From positions 1 to 34,872 of the forward strand of contig JACREJ010000037.1 of the NCBI GenBank assembly GCA_016218305.1: a stretch of 34,872 nt of DNA, written 5' to 3'. Under the pieces are notes generated by a model that saw only the letters and a list, made by a program, of their open reading frames with translations, was not told the origin of the DNA and did no database searches. Positions 6,297 through 14,117 of this stretch are shown one piece after another. Positions within the stretch are counted from its first letter, which is position 1; each line of letters begins with the position of its first letter. Source of the DNA: Gemmatimonadota bacterium. Its GTDB lineage: Bacteria > Gemmatimonadota > Gemmatimonadetes > Gemmatimonadales > Gemmatimonadaceae. The position numbers and the translations under genes are program-made.

Positions 6297-8006
6297 ATGA
6301 CTCGCAGTCTCCATCTGGCGGCGCTCGCCGCGCTCGCGCTGTGCACCGCCACAGCCGCCGCGCAGCAGCGCGAGACCCCCACCCGAGATGTTGCCGCCGC
6401 GGCCGTGGCGACCTACAACGCCGAGCGCACCCTGCGCGTGACCGGCGTGCTGGAGGTCGCGGCGGAGCGGACCATCGAAGGCGATGTCGCGGTGCTCAAC
6501 GGTCCGGTCCGCGTGGCGGGGCGGATCACCGGCACGCTCGCGGCCATCAACGCCGACGTGCAGCTGGCCCCGGGGGCGTCCGTGGGCGGGCTCATCGTCG
6601 TTGGCGGAACGATCAGCGGACGCGACGCCGCCACAGTGCGCGGCGAGGTGTTGCGGCGGCCCGAGCTGCTGCGCTACCACTTGGCCGACGATCAGCGCCT
6701 GGTGCCGGAGGAAGATCCGGCGTACGACGAGGCCTGGTGGCGGCGCAAGACGCGCCGCCGGCCACCGCCGCCGGATGATCGCTCCTGGCACGATTTCACC
6801 GTCACGAGCGCGCATACGTACAACCGCGTGGAGGGGCTGCCCATTCACGTCGGACCGCGCATCCACCAGGTGACCGACTGGGGCCGCTTCACACTCGACG
6901 CGTTCGGCGTGGTGCGCACGGCGGGTCCGATACGCTGGGATCGCGGTACGCTGGGACACGACGTGACGAGCGAGCTGCAGTTCGGCAGGAAGCTCGGCCT
7001 GGGCATTGGCGGCCGTACGTTCGACATCGTGGACGCCGTGGAGGACTGGCAGCTGAATGACCGCGAGGTGGGGCTGGCCGCCGTGGTGCTGCACCGAGAC
7101 TTCCGCGACTACTATCGGCGGCATGGCGGCCTCGGTTTCGTGAAGCTGCATGCGGGGGCGGACGCCGACCTCACGTTCTCATACAGCGACGAGCGATGGG
7201 AAAGCGCGCGCGATCGCGATCCGTGGTCGCTGTTTCGCGATAGCGACCCGTGGCGCCTGAACCCGGCGATGGACGAGGGGACCATGCATCTCGCGACGTC
7301 GCGCCTGCGCGTGGACACGCGCCGCCGCGAGAGTGCGCTGTGGGGCGGGTGGTATCTCGACGCGGAGATCGAGCGCGGCACGGGGACGCTGGCCCGCGAC
7401 CCCGGGCTTCTGACGGTGATCCCCGTGCCAGAGGAGGTGTCGTACACGCGGGGCTTCGTGGACGCGCGTCGCTACACGCGCCTGTCACCGTACGCCGCGC
7501 TCAACCTGCGTTTCGTCGCCGGCGGGTGGATGTCGGGCGACCGGCTGCCGACGCAGCGTCGCCTCTCGGTGGGCGGGCCGGGCACGCTGCCCGGGTACGA
7601 CTTCCGGCGGGCGTGGCGTGTACATCCTGACGTGCTGACCTGCGGCGGCACCGCGCTGCCGGGTGCTCCCGCACTCTGCGATCGCGTGATGCTCTTCCAG
7701 GCCGAGTACCGCAGCGATTTCGGCGTCCGCTGGGTGCGCGATGACGACCGCGACGACTGGTGGCGTCCGGGCTTCAACCGGCACGCGTCGTGGGTGCTCT
7801 TCGCGGACGCCGGCCGCGGCTGGAGCGTCGGCGCGCCGGACCTCGCGACGACGTACGCCAAGGACGATGTGCCGCCGCTCTCGAGCTTCCGGGCCGACAT
7901 CGGCGTGGGGATAGACTTCGGCTCGGTGGGCGTGTACGTCGCCAAGGCGACCACCACGGCGCGCGAGCCCATCAACGTCATCGTGCGGGTCAGGCACCCC
8001 TTCTGA
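6297..8006 (+). CDS. Outer-membrane Omp85-like barrel with N-terminal bactofilin-like beta-helix
   Basis: Exported 569-residue protein starting at ATG 6297 (GAGGA 7 nt upstream). Residues 1-22 are a signal peptide ending ATAAAQQ. Residues about 45-110 carry the alternating pattern of a polymer-forming/bactofilin-like beta-helix (TIEGDVAVLNGPVRVAGRIT, then GGLIVVGGTISG). A Pro/Arg-rich linker follows, then about 380 residues of beta-barrel with features of the bacterial surface antigen (Omp85/D15) family: VGGPGTLPGYDFRRAW, FQAEYRSDF, LFADAGRGW, a DIGVGIDFG strand, and a final aromatic RVRHPF as in outer-membrane insertion signals. No POTRA domains are apparent, so it is not BamA. Role unknown. 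Sigma-54 control is predicted, and the next gene overlaps its stop (TGATG). Confidence 0.75.
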   Translation: MTRSLHLAALAALALCTATAAAQQRETPTRDVAAAAVATYNAERTLRVTGVLEVAAERTIEGDVAVLNGPVRVAGRITGTLAAINADVQLAPGASVGGLIVVGGTISGRDAATVRGEVLRRPELLRYHLADDQRLVPEEDPAYDEAWWRRKTRRRPPPPDDRSWHDFTVTSAHTYNRVEGLPIHVGPRIHQVTDWGRFTLDAFGVVRTAGPIRWDRGTLGHDVTSELQFGRKLGLGIGGRTFDIVDAVEDWQLNDREVGLAAVVLHRDFRDYYRRHGGLGFVKLHAGADADLTFSYSDERWESARDRDPWSLFRDSDPWRLNPAMDEGTMHLATSRLRVDTRRRESALWGGWYLDAEIERGTGTLARDPGLLTVIPVPEEVSYTRGFVDARRYTRLSPYAALNLRFVAGGWMSGDRLPTQRRLSVGGPGTLPGYDFRRAWRVHPDVLTCGGTALPGAPALCDRVMLFQAEYRSDFGVRWVRDDDRDDWWRPGFNRHASWVLFADAGRGWSVGAPDLATTYAKDDVPPLSSFRADIGVGIDFGSVGVYVAKATTTAREPINVIVRVRHPF

Positions 8007-8680
8007 TGCCGCCTCGCCTGCGCCGCTGCCTGCTCGCCGCTGTCGTGCTCCTGGGCGCGACGGCGGCAGCGGCGTCGGCGCAATCGCGTCCATCGCTGTC
8101 TATTACGGCACCCACAGCTGACCAGGTGATGCAGACGGGCCCGGTGGTGGTGGCCTCGCACATGCTGTCGGGACGAAAGCTGCAGGAATTGCTCGCCAGC
8201 GGCTTCCCTGCGCGTCTGCATTTTACCGTTGAGCTGTGGAGCGTCGGCGGCTGGGTGAATGACCTCGAGCGCCTCACGGAGTGGGACGTCGTCGTGCGCT
8301 GGCTGGCGGTGGAGCGCGTCTACGAGGTCATCCAGATCATCGGCGCGCGGCCGTTCTCACTCGGCCGGTTTGCGCTCCTGTCCGATGCTGCCTCGGCGGT
8401 AGCCCGTCCCACGCGGGCGCAAATCGTCGCCTCGGCCGCCGCCCGCCGGATGTACTATCAGGCGACGCTGACCGTCGAGACGCTTTCGCTCTCGGACCTC
8501 GACGAGGTGGAGCGCTGGCTGCGCGGCGAGCTGCGCCCGGCCGTGCGCGGCGAGCGCAACCCGGGCACGGTGCTCGGGCGCGGCCTGAAGACGCTGGCGT
8601 CGCGCCTGCTCGGTGGCGAGCGGCGCGAGTACGTGGCACGGACGGGAGTGTTTCAGATACCGATGGGAGGTGGGAGATAG
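8006..8680 (+). CDS. DUF4390-like exported protein
   Basis: 224 residues from ATG 8006, which shares one base with the previous stop. Residues 1-26 are a signal peptide or N-terminal anchor (LLAAVVLLGATAAAASAQ). The body has the pattern of DUF4390 proteins: LASGFPARLHFTVELW near residue 75, WDVVVRWLAVERVYEV, and a C-terminal YYQATLTVETLSLSDLDEVE. DUF4390 genes sit beside ntrY/ntrX in many Proteobacteria, and this one lies in an NtrYX-like cluster, which supports the call. Function is unknown. Its last codons (IPMGGGR) are already part of the heptamer array starting at 8665, so the 3' end of the gene has been shaped by that repeat. Confidence 0.6.
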   Translation: MPPRLRRCLLAAVVLLGATAAAASAQSRPSLSITAPTADQVMQTGPVVVASHMLSGRKLQELLASGFPARLHFTVELWSVGGWVNDLERLTEWDVVVRWLAVERVYEVIQIIGARPFSLGRFALLSDAASAVARPTRAQIVASAAARRMYYQATLTVETLSLSDLDEVERWLRGELRPAVRGERNPGTVLGRGLKTLASRLLGGERREYVARTGVFQIPMGGGR

Positions 8681-8727
8681 GAGATGGGAGATAGGAGATG
8701 GGAGATAGGAGATGGGATATGGGAGAT
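8665..8727 (+). repeat. Heptamer tandem array, nine units of (G/A)GGAGAT
   Basis: Nine consecutive 7-bp units with G-runs at an exact 7-bp period (8665, 8672, and so on to 8721). GGGAGAT and AGGAGAT alternate in the middle, so the effective unit there is 14 bp. The stop codon of the preceding gene lies in the third unit. Three units of the reverse complement (ATCTCCC) occur at 8767-8787. Confidence 0.9.
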
Positions 8728-8786
8728 CAAGAACGGGCGGGCTCAGCGCGAGTCCGCCCGTTCTTGATCTCCCATCTCCCATCTCC
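8708..8786. terminator. Long bidirectional hairpin terminator
   Basis: The core arms 8721-8740 and 8754-8773 are perfect complements over 20 bp. The stem adds three inner pairs (one G-U wobble) around a 7-nt loop (CAGCGCG) and 13 outer bases per arm, with one mismatch, formed by the heptamer repeats on both sides. It lies between convergent genes ending at 8680 (+) and 8790 (-), so it probably terminates both. Confidence 0.8.
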
Positions 8787-8789
8787 CTT

Positions 8790-9362
8790 CTACCGTCGGT
8801 AGTCCACCGTCCGCTCGACCTCATGCAGCATCGCCGCGCCGTAGAACATCCGGATGTACTTGGCCTGCGCCGGGGTCAGCTTGCGCACCGCCCACGAGAG
8901 GTGCACGAAGTGCGGTTCCACCGGATCGTGCAGGAGGCGCATGCCGATTTCCGACGGCAGATGGTTGGCCTTGCGCGTGTTGCACGAACTGCAGGCGGTC
9001 ACGACGTTGGTCCACGCGTTGTCGCCGCCGCGCGAAAGCGGCACGACGTGATCGCGGGTGAGCGACTCGCGCGGCTTCAGCACCGCGGACACGCGCCCGC
9101 AGTACTGGCAGCGGTAGTGGTCGCGAGCGAAGAGGAACGTGTTGGTGACATGGCGCCGGAAGCGCCGCGGCACGTGCACGTACTTGGTCAGCCGGATGAC
9201 GACCGGGTGCGGGAAGTGCCGATTGGCGGACCGCACCGAGCGGGCGCCGTCGGCCTCGACGATCTCGGCCTTGCCGTCGATGACGAGCCGCAGCGCGCGG
9301 CGCAGCGGCACGAGCGTCAGCGGCTCGAACGACGAGTTGAGGGCGAGGCAGCCGACGAGCAC
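8790..9362 (-). CDS. HNH endonuclease family protein
   Basis: 190-residue protein. Zinc-finger-type HNH core: CQYCG (first CxxC), LTRDHVVPLSRGGDNAWTNV (the DH plus the distal Asn of the nuclease motif) and CSSCNTRK (second CxxC) then NHLP. The N-terminal half (LALNSSFEPLTLVPLRRALR) is typical of stand-alone chromosomal HNH proteins found in many free-living bacteria, whose role is not established. No phage or restriction genes are nearby, so a restriction role is not supported. The GTG start at 9362 is backed by GGAGG 5 nt upstream. It lies 44 bp after ilvE on the same strand and may share its transcript. Confidence 0.85.
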   Translation of the reverse strand: MLVGCLALNSSFEPLTLVPLRRALRLVIDGKAEIVEADGARSVRSANRHFPHPVVIRLTKYVHVPRRFRRHVTNTFLFARDHYRCQYCGRVSAVLKPRESLTRDHVVPLSRGGDNAWTNVVTACSSCNTRKANHLPSEIGMRLLHDPVEPHFVHLSWAVRKLTPAQAKYIRMFYGAAMLHEVERTVDYRR

Positions 9363-9406
9363 CTAATCCTCCAGCGAGGTACGGGCGATGCGCGGCGGCC
9401 GCATGG

Positions 9407-10366
9407 TCATCTACTCGCGACCGCGGGACTGGGGACGGGCGTCAGCCAGCCGTAGGGATCGGGGATCCGGCCGCTCGCTATCCCGAGGTACTTCTCCTGG
9501 ATGGCCTTCGTCACCGGACCGCGATGCCCCTCGCCGATCGTGATGCGGTCGATCGAGCGGACGGGGGTCAGTTCCGCGGCCGTGCCGCAGAAAAAGACCT
9601 CGTCGGCGACGTACAGCATCTCGCGCGGCATGGGCGACTCGCGCACTTCGACCCCGAGATCGTGCGCGATGCGCATCACAGAATTGCGGGTGATGCCCTG
9701 CAGGATGCCGGAGCCGATGGTCGACGTGTAGAGCGCTCCGTCACGCACGAGGAACAGGTTCTCGCCGCTTCCCTCGGCCACGTGGCCGTTCACATCGAGC
9801 ATGATACCCTCGATGTAGTCGTCCACCTTGGCTTCCATCTTGGTGAGCTGGGAGCTGAGGTAGTTGCCGCCGGCCTTCGCCATGGTGGGCACCGTGCTGC
9901 CCGCGGCGCGGCGCCAGCTGGAGATGCGCACGTCCACGCCGCGCTCGAGCGCCTCGTCACCGAGATAGCGCCCCCAGATCCAGCAGATGATGAACGTCTC
10001 GATCGGCGCGTTGCCGGGGTGCACGCCCATGTTCTGCCCGCTGCGCAGCACGAGCGGACGGATGTAGCACTCCTTGAGCCCGTTGGCCGCGATCGTGTCG
10101 ACGACGGCCTGGCACATCTCGTCCACGGAGTACTTCATCTCCATGCGGTAGATCTTCGCCGAGTCGGCGAGGCGGCGCATGTGTTCGCGGAGGCGGAAGA
10201 CGGCGCCGCCAGCGGGGGTTTCGTAGCACCGGATGCCCTCGAACACCGAGGATCCGTAGTGCACCACGTGACTCATCACGTGGATCGTGGCATCCTGAAA
10301 ATCCACGAGCGCGCCATCACGCCAGATCTTCTGGGTCGCGCCGCTCGCAGGGGGATTATGTGACAC
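9407..10366 (-). CDS. ilvE: Branched-chain amino acid aminotransferase
   Basis: Transfers the amino group between glutamate and the 2-oxo acids of leucine, isoleucine and valine (PLP fold type IV). 319 residues. Landmarks: VVHYGSSVFEGIRCY, the PLP-lysine segment TMAKAGGNYLSSQLTKMEA (K164, equivalent to K159 of E. coli IlvE), LDVNGHVAEGSGENLF, SGILQGITRNSVM, and the FFCGTAAELTPVRSID motif that marks IlvE. Start GTG 10366 (reads MSHN); GGAG lies about 12 nt upstream. Between it and the amidohydrolase gene upstream are 83 bp without a gene. Confidence 0.95.
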   Translation of the reverse strand: MSHNPPASGATQKIWRDGALVDFQDATIHVMSHVVHYGSSVFEGIRCYETPAGGAVFRLREHMRRLADSAKIYRMEMKYSVDEMCQAVVDTIAANGLKECYIRPLVLRSGQNMGVHPGNAPIETFIICWIWGRYLGDEALERGVDVRISSWRRAAGSTVPTMAKAGGNYLSSQLTKMEAKVDDYIEGIMLDVNGHVAEGSGENLFLVRDGALYTSTIGSGILQGITRNSVMRIAHDLGVEVRESPMPREMLYVADEVFFCGTAAELTPVRSIDRITIGEGHRGPVTKAIQEKYLGIASGRIPDPYGWLTPVPSPAVASR

Positions 10367-10449
10367 GGTGAGGCTGCTCCGGTGGAATGCGACAGAGACC
10401 GACGGAATCCGACAGCAGACGGCAGTCGAAGACGGGGCGCCAACGAATT

Positions 10450-11790
10450 CTACACAAGGGTGTCAGCACGGCGCCAGCGGTCCAGTGCATCGGCGTGCTG
10501 CTGCACGCGCTCGGCAAGCGTCGCATCGTCATGCAACGGGACACCGTCCCGCACGAGCACGCGTCCGGCAACCACCGTGCGCCGGGCCGGGGTTCCCCCC
10601 GCATGCACGAGGGCGGCAGCGACGTCGTGCACCGGGCCGTTCAGGTCGAAGGCGGCGAGGTCGGCCTGAAAGCCCTCGGCGAGGACGCCGACCGTGTCGC
10701 CGAGCCCGAGGGAATGCGCACCGCCCCGCGTGGCGAGTGCAAGCACCTGCGCCGCGGGGAGCGCATCGGTGCGCCGCGTGCGCGCGCGCTGCTGGAGCGC
10801 CGCCAGCCGCCCCTCGCCTGCGATGTCCATGCGGTTGTTGCTTGCCATCGAGTCGGATCCGAGGCCGACATCGAGGCCGGCGTCGAGCAGTTCCAGCAGC
10901 GGCGCGATGTCGTGCGCCAGCTTGGCATTGCTCGCCGGACAGTGCGCCACGGAGCACCGATGACGCACCATGGTGGCGATGTCGGGGGCATCGGCGCGAA
11001 CGGCGTGGATGAGCAGCGGACGGACGGCGAGCACGCCGCACCGCTCGAGGAGCGTGATGGGGGACCGGGCGCGCGGCTCCACCTCGATGCCGCGCGACCG
11101 CAGGAAGTTTGCGAACGGCCCCTGCGCGCGCTCCACCAGCGCGGACTCGTCCTCACTCTCCGCGATGTGCACGGCCATCGGCAGCCGCTTGGCGGCGGCA
11201 TACGCGGCTGCGGCCTCGAACAGTGCATCACTCACGCTGTACGGCGCGTGCGGCGAGATGCCGACGCGCACCCGCGGCGTCTCGTGCGGACGCATCGATT
11301 CCACGCTGGCGCGCAGTCCGGCCATCGATTCGTCCGCCTGCATGGGATCGGGGCCAAAGACCTCGCGATAGGCGATGCCACGTGCGCCCAGCTCGCGCAG
11401 GGCATCGAAGGCGGCGGGCGAATCGCCGGTATCGGCGAAGGTGGTCACCCCGGCGCGCAGTCCCTCGATGACGCCGAGCCGCGCGCTGTCGAGCAAGGCC
11501 GCGGCGTCGAGCGCGTGACGTCGTGCGCGCGCGAGCGTTCGCACCCACTCGAAGAACGGCAGCTCCTCGAGGAACCCGCGCATGACGGTGAGCTCGAGGT
11601 GCGTGTGCGCGTTGACGAGTCCGGGCAAGAGCGCGGCGCGGCCGAGGTCATCGTCCGCGCCGCCCGCGGGTGCCAGGGAACGAGGCCCCACCCACGTGAT
11701 GCGATCGTCGTCCACCACCACCGTGCCGTCGTCGATCGGCGGCGCGGCAATGGGCAGCACCCAGCGCGCGTGATAACGCGTGCGCGCCAC
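10450..11790 (-). CDS. Amidohydrolase of the TRZ/ATZ (MTA/SAH deaminase-like) family
   Basis: Metal-dependent hydrolase, probably a deaminase of a purine-like substrate; specificity cannot be read from sequence. 446 residues from GTG 11790, which lies 2 bp after the PBP1A stop. Metal site: NAHTH (H62, H64), AVHIAESEDE (H208), LIHAVRAD (H262), GSDSMASNN (D313). SPHAPYSVS and HCPASNAKL are classic for the MtaD/SsnA/atrazine-hydrolase branch. The C-terminal beta-sandwich closes with ADLAAFDLNG and VVAGRVLVRDG. Codons upstream of 11790 in the same frame belong to the antiparallel-free overlap with PBP1A and are not part of this protein. It is probably co-transcribed with PBP1A. Confidence 0.88.
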   Translation of the reverse strand: MARTRYHARWVLPIAAPPIDDGTVVVDDDRITWVGPRSLAPAGGADDDLGRAALLPGLVNAHTHLELTVMRGFLEELPFFEWVRTLARARRHALDAAALLDSARLGVIEGLRAGVTTFADTGDSPAAFDALRELGARGIAYREVFGPDPMQADESMAGLRASVESMRPHETPRVRVGISPHAPYSVSDALFEAAAAYAAAKRLPMAVHIAESEDESALVERAQGPFANFLRSRGIEVEPRARSPITLLERCGVLAVRPLLIHAVRADAPDIATMVRHRCSVAHCPASNAKLAHDIAPLLELLDAGLDVGLGSDSMASNNRMDIAGEGRLAALQQRARTRRTDALPAAQVLALATRGGAHSLGLGDTVGVLAEGFQADLAAFDLNGPVHDVAAALVHAGGTPARRTVVAGRVLVRDGVPLHDDATLAERVQQHADALDRWRRADTLV

Positions 11791-11792
11791 GC

Positions 11793-13940
11793 TTATGGCC
11801 TTCGCGTCGCCGCCGCTGGCGGCGCGGCGGGTTGCTTGCGCTGGGGGCGCGTGTCCTTGATGGGCGCCGGGCGTCCGCCCGCACCGCGCGGCGCGCATTC
11901 CGCCAGCGGCTCGGTGCCGGCGATGTACCACTCGAAATACGCGTCTTCCGCCGGGCAGCCCGGGTTGCCGAGGAGCCCCGTGAGTTCGTCCACCTGCTTC
12001 GAGACGAGCGACGACGGACGCGGCCAGTCGGGCGGCGACGGCTTGCGCTGGTACGCCTCGATCATGAACTGCGCCCAGGCGGGCGCCGCGAGCCGGCCGC
12101 CCTGCGCGTTCGGCATGATCTTCTGCGGCTTGTCGAAGCCCATCCAGACGCCCGCGACGAGATCGGCGGTGTACCCGATGAACCAGACGTCGGTGTAGTC
12201 GTTGGTGGTGCCCGTCTTGCCGCCCGCCGGCAGGCGGAATCCCGCCGCCGCCATGGCGCCGGCAGCGCTGCCCCGGCGCAGGACGTCCTTCATCATGTCC
12301 ACCATCAGCCACGCTTCCTCGGGCGCGAGCACCGGCTCACGCAGGATCTCGGGCTTCCAGAGCTCCTTGCCCTGTGCGTCCTCGACCCGCAGGATGCTGA
12401 TCGGCGCCACCCGCCATCCGAGGTTCGCAAAGGTGGAGTAGGCCGCCACCATTTGCAGCGGGACGACCTCGGCCGAGCCGATGTGAATGGACGGATACTC
12501 GGGGATGGGCGTCGTGATCCCGAAGCGGCGCGCCATCTCGACCACGCTCTGCTCACCCAACTCCATCCCGAGCCGGATGGCCGGCATGTTGCGCGACTGG
12601 TACAGCGCGCGCCGCATGCCCATCGGACCCTCGAACTTCAGGTCGTAGTTGCGCGGCTGCCAGGTGTCGCCGGCCACCTGCGGCAGCTCGACGGGCGCAT
12701 CATCGAGGATGTACGACGGCGGGCGACCACTCTGGATGGCGGTCGCGTACACGATGGGCTTGAACGTGGACCCCGGCTGCCGCGTGGCCTGCGTGGCGCG
12801 GTTGAACTTGGAGTCCTCGTAGTCGCGTCCGCCCACCAGCGCGCGGACGGCGCCGTTGCGCGGATCCATGACGATGAACGCGCCCTGCAGGTAGGGCGTC
12901 ACGCCGCCGGGCGGCGGTTCCTCGGCCACCGAGGTGGCCGTCATCAGTGCTTCGTAGGTGCGATGCGGAAAGGCGCCCGCCGAGCCGCCTTCGACGGCCT
13001 TGAGTTGACGTTCCAGCGCACGCTCGGCGGCACCCTGCAGCTCGAGATCGAGCGTCGTGTAGACGCGCATCCCCTCGGTGTAGATGCGCTCGCCGAACTT
13101 CGCCTCCAGCAGCTGCCGCACCCACTCCACGTAGTACGGGGCGACATCCGAGGAGCGTCCGCCGCCGTGGGCGAGGCGCAGCGGATACGCCTTGGCGAGC
13201 GACGCGTCGGCGTCGCTGATGGCGCCCTCGCGGCGCATCAGCTCCAGCACCGTGTTGCGGCGCTGGATGGCGCGATCGGGGAAGCGGCGGGGGTTGTAGC
13301 GGCTGGGCGCCTTGGGCAACGCGGCGAGCGTCGCCGCCTCGGCCAGGTTCAGTTCGCGCACCGACTTGCCGAAGTACCGCTGGCTGGCGGTCTCGACGCC
13401 GTACGCGCCGCTGCCGAGGTTGATCTGGTTGAGGTAGAGCTCGAGGATGTGATCCTTGCTGAACCGCGACTCGATGGCGCGCGCCACCTTCGCTTCGCGC
13501 AATTTGCGCAGGAGCGTCTTCTCGCGGGTCAGCTTTTCGGGGAAGACGTTGCGCGCGAGCTGCATGGTGATGGTGGAGAAGCCCTGCGAGTAGCCGCCAC
13601 GCAGCACGTTGGCGACGCCCGCGCCAAAGACGCGCACGAGGTCGATGCCGCTGTGCTCGTAAAACCGGCGGTCCTCGGTGATGACGAACGCGGCCGTGAG
13701 CACCTTGGGGATCTGCTCGATGGGGACCAGCGTCCGGCGCTCGAGGCCCAGCTCGGCCACGAAGCGTCCATCAGCCGCGAAGAGCTTGGACGTCTGTCGC
13801 GGCCGGTACTTGTCGAGTCCGGCGATGGACGGACAGCGATCGCCGCGGCAGACCAGCCACCAACTGAGCGCCACGCCCGCCACCGAGAGACCGGCGAGGG
13901 ACGCGATGGCGATGAGCGAATAGCGGACGAACTTCCTCAT
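11793..13940 (-). CDS. Bifunctional penicillin-binding protein 1A
   Basis: Class A PBP polymerising glycan strands and cross-linking stem peptides in the periplasm. 715 residues: short cytoplasmic N-terminus, TM about 8-30, glycosyltransferase GT51 domain with VITEDRRFYEHSGID (catalytic E89), GFSTITMQLARN and KVARAIESRFSKDHILELYLN, then a transpeptidase domain with SxxK PGSTFKP (S391, K394), SRN (449-451) and KTGTT (575-579). A Cys-containing C-terminal segment (CPAEDAYFEW to ECAPRG) and a basic Pro/Ala tail follow. Start ATG 13940. A TAGATT hexamer ends 9 nt before it and no Shine-Dalgarno is visible, suggesting a very short leader. The amidohydrolase gene starts 2 bp after the stop. Confidence 0.95.
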   Translation of the reverse strand: MRKFVRYSLIAIASLAGLSVAGVALSWWLVCRGDRCPSIAGLDKYRPRQTSKLFAADGRFVAELGLERRTLVPIEQIPKVLTAAFVITEDRRFYEHSGIDLVRVFGAGVANVLRGGYSQGFSTITMQLARNVFPEKLTREKTLLRKLREAKVARAIESRFSKDHILELYLNQINLGSGAYGVETASQRYFGKSVRELNLAEAATLAALPKAPSRYNPRRFPDRAIQRRNTVLELMRREGAISDADASLAKAYPLRLAHGGGRSSDVAPYYVEWVRQLLEAKFGERIYTEGMRVYTTLDLELQGAAERALERQLKAVEGGSAGAFPHRTYEALMTATSVAEEPPPGGVTPYLQGAFIVMDPRNGAVRALVGGRDYEDSKFNRATQATRQPGSTFKPIVYATAIQSGRPPSYILDDAPVELPQVAGDTWQPRNYDLKFEGPMGMRRALYQSRNMPAIRLGMELGEQSVVEMARRFGITTPIPEYPSIHIGSAEVVPLQMVAAYSTFANLGWRVAPISILRVEDAQGKELWKPEILREPVLAPEEAWLMVDMMKDVLRRGSAAGAMAAAGFRLPAGGKTGTTNDYTDVWFIGYTADLVAGVWMGFDKPQKIMPNAQGGRLAAPAWAQFMIEAYQRKPSPPDWPRPSSLVSKQVDELTGLLGNPGCPAEDAYFEWYIAGTEPLAECAPRGAGGRPAPIKDTRPQRKQPAAPPAAATRRP

Positions 13941-13949
13941 GAGTCCGAA

Positions 13950-13955
13950 AATCTA
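13950..13955 (-). promoter_or_regulatory. Putative -10 element of the PBP1A gene
   Basis: TAGATT on the minus strand, inside the AT-rich patch TTATAGATTTT, 9 nt before the ATG at 13940. No convincing -35 sequence. It implies a leader of only a few nucleotides. Confidence 0.4.
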
Positions 13956-13960
13956 TAACA

Positions 13961-14072
13961 AAGGGTGAAGGGGAAGGGTGCAGGGTGTGGAATGGCGAGG
14001 AGGTCGGGAGGGGCCTCATCCCCCTTGCTACACCCGGCACCCTTCCCCTTTCCACACCCTGCACCCTTCCCC
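13961..14072. repeat. Inverted and tandem purine-rich repeat in a divergent promoter region
   Basis: Left arm 13970-13992 and right arm 14050-14072 are perfect 23-bp reverse complements. The left arm continues outward into degenerate heptamers of the AAGGGTG type (from 13961). A near-identical copy of the right-arm core (18 of 19 bases) is repeated directly at 14030-14048. The element fills most of the 177 bp between the PBP1A gene and the epimerase gene. Confidence 0.8.
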
Positions 14073-14106
14073 ATCCGATCTTCTCCCGCCCGCACGCCGA
14101 CATCGG

Positions 14107-14112
14107 TAACTT
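14107..14112 (+). promoter_or_regulatory. Putative -10 element of the epimerase gene
   Basis: TAACTT followed by CAGGC and the ATG at 14118. The same CAGGC spacer lies between the -10-like hexamer and the ATG of ruvB. The -35 region is not recognisable. Confidence 0.4.
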
Positions 14113-14117
14113 CAGGC

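Noticed and set aside
8665-8787. CRISPR-like array
   Set aside because: The repeat unit is 7 bp with no spacers and no cas genes; it is a simple tandem array.
8790-9362. HNH gene as part of a restriction, phage or homing element
   Set aside because: No methyltransferase, terminase, integrase or intron boundaries nearby; it sits in housekeeping context next to ilvE.
11832-13958. 708-codon plus-strand frame opposite PBP1A, and a similar 660-codon frame at 22736-24718 opposite the ABC exporter
   Set aside because: Both mirror genes with complete catalytic motifs; their own translations are low-complexity and motif-free.
13965-14117. N-terminal extension of the epimerase from the upstream ATG
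   Set aside because: The extra 51 residues are encoded by the repeat element (Pro/Phe/His low complexity), and the Rossmann motif starts right at ATG 14118.
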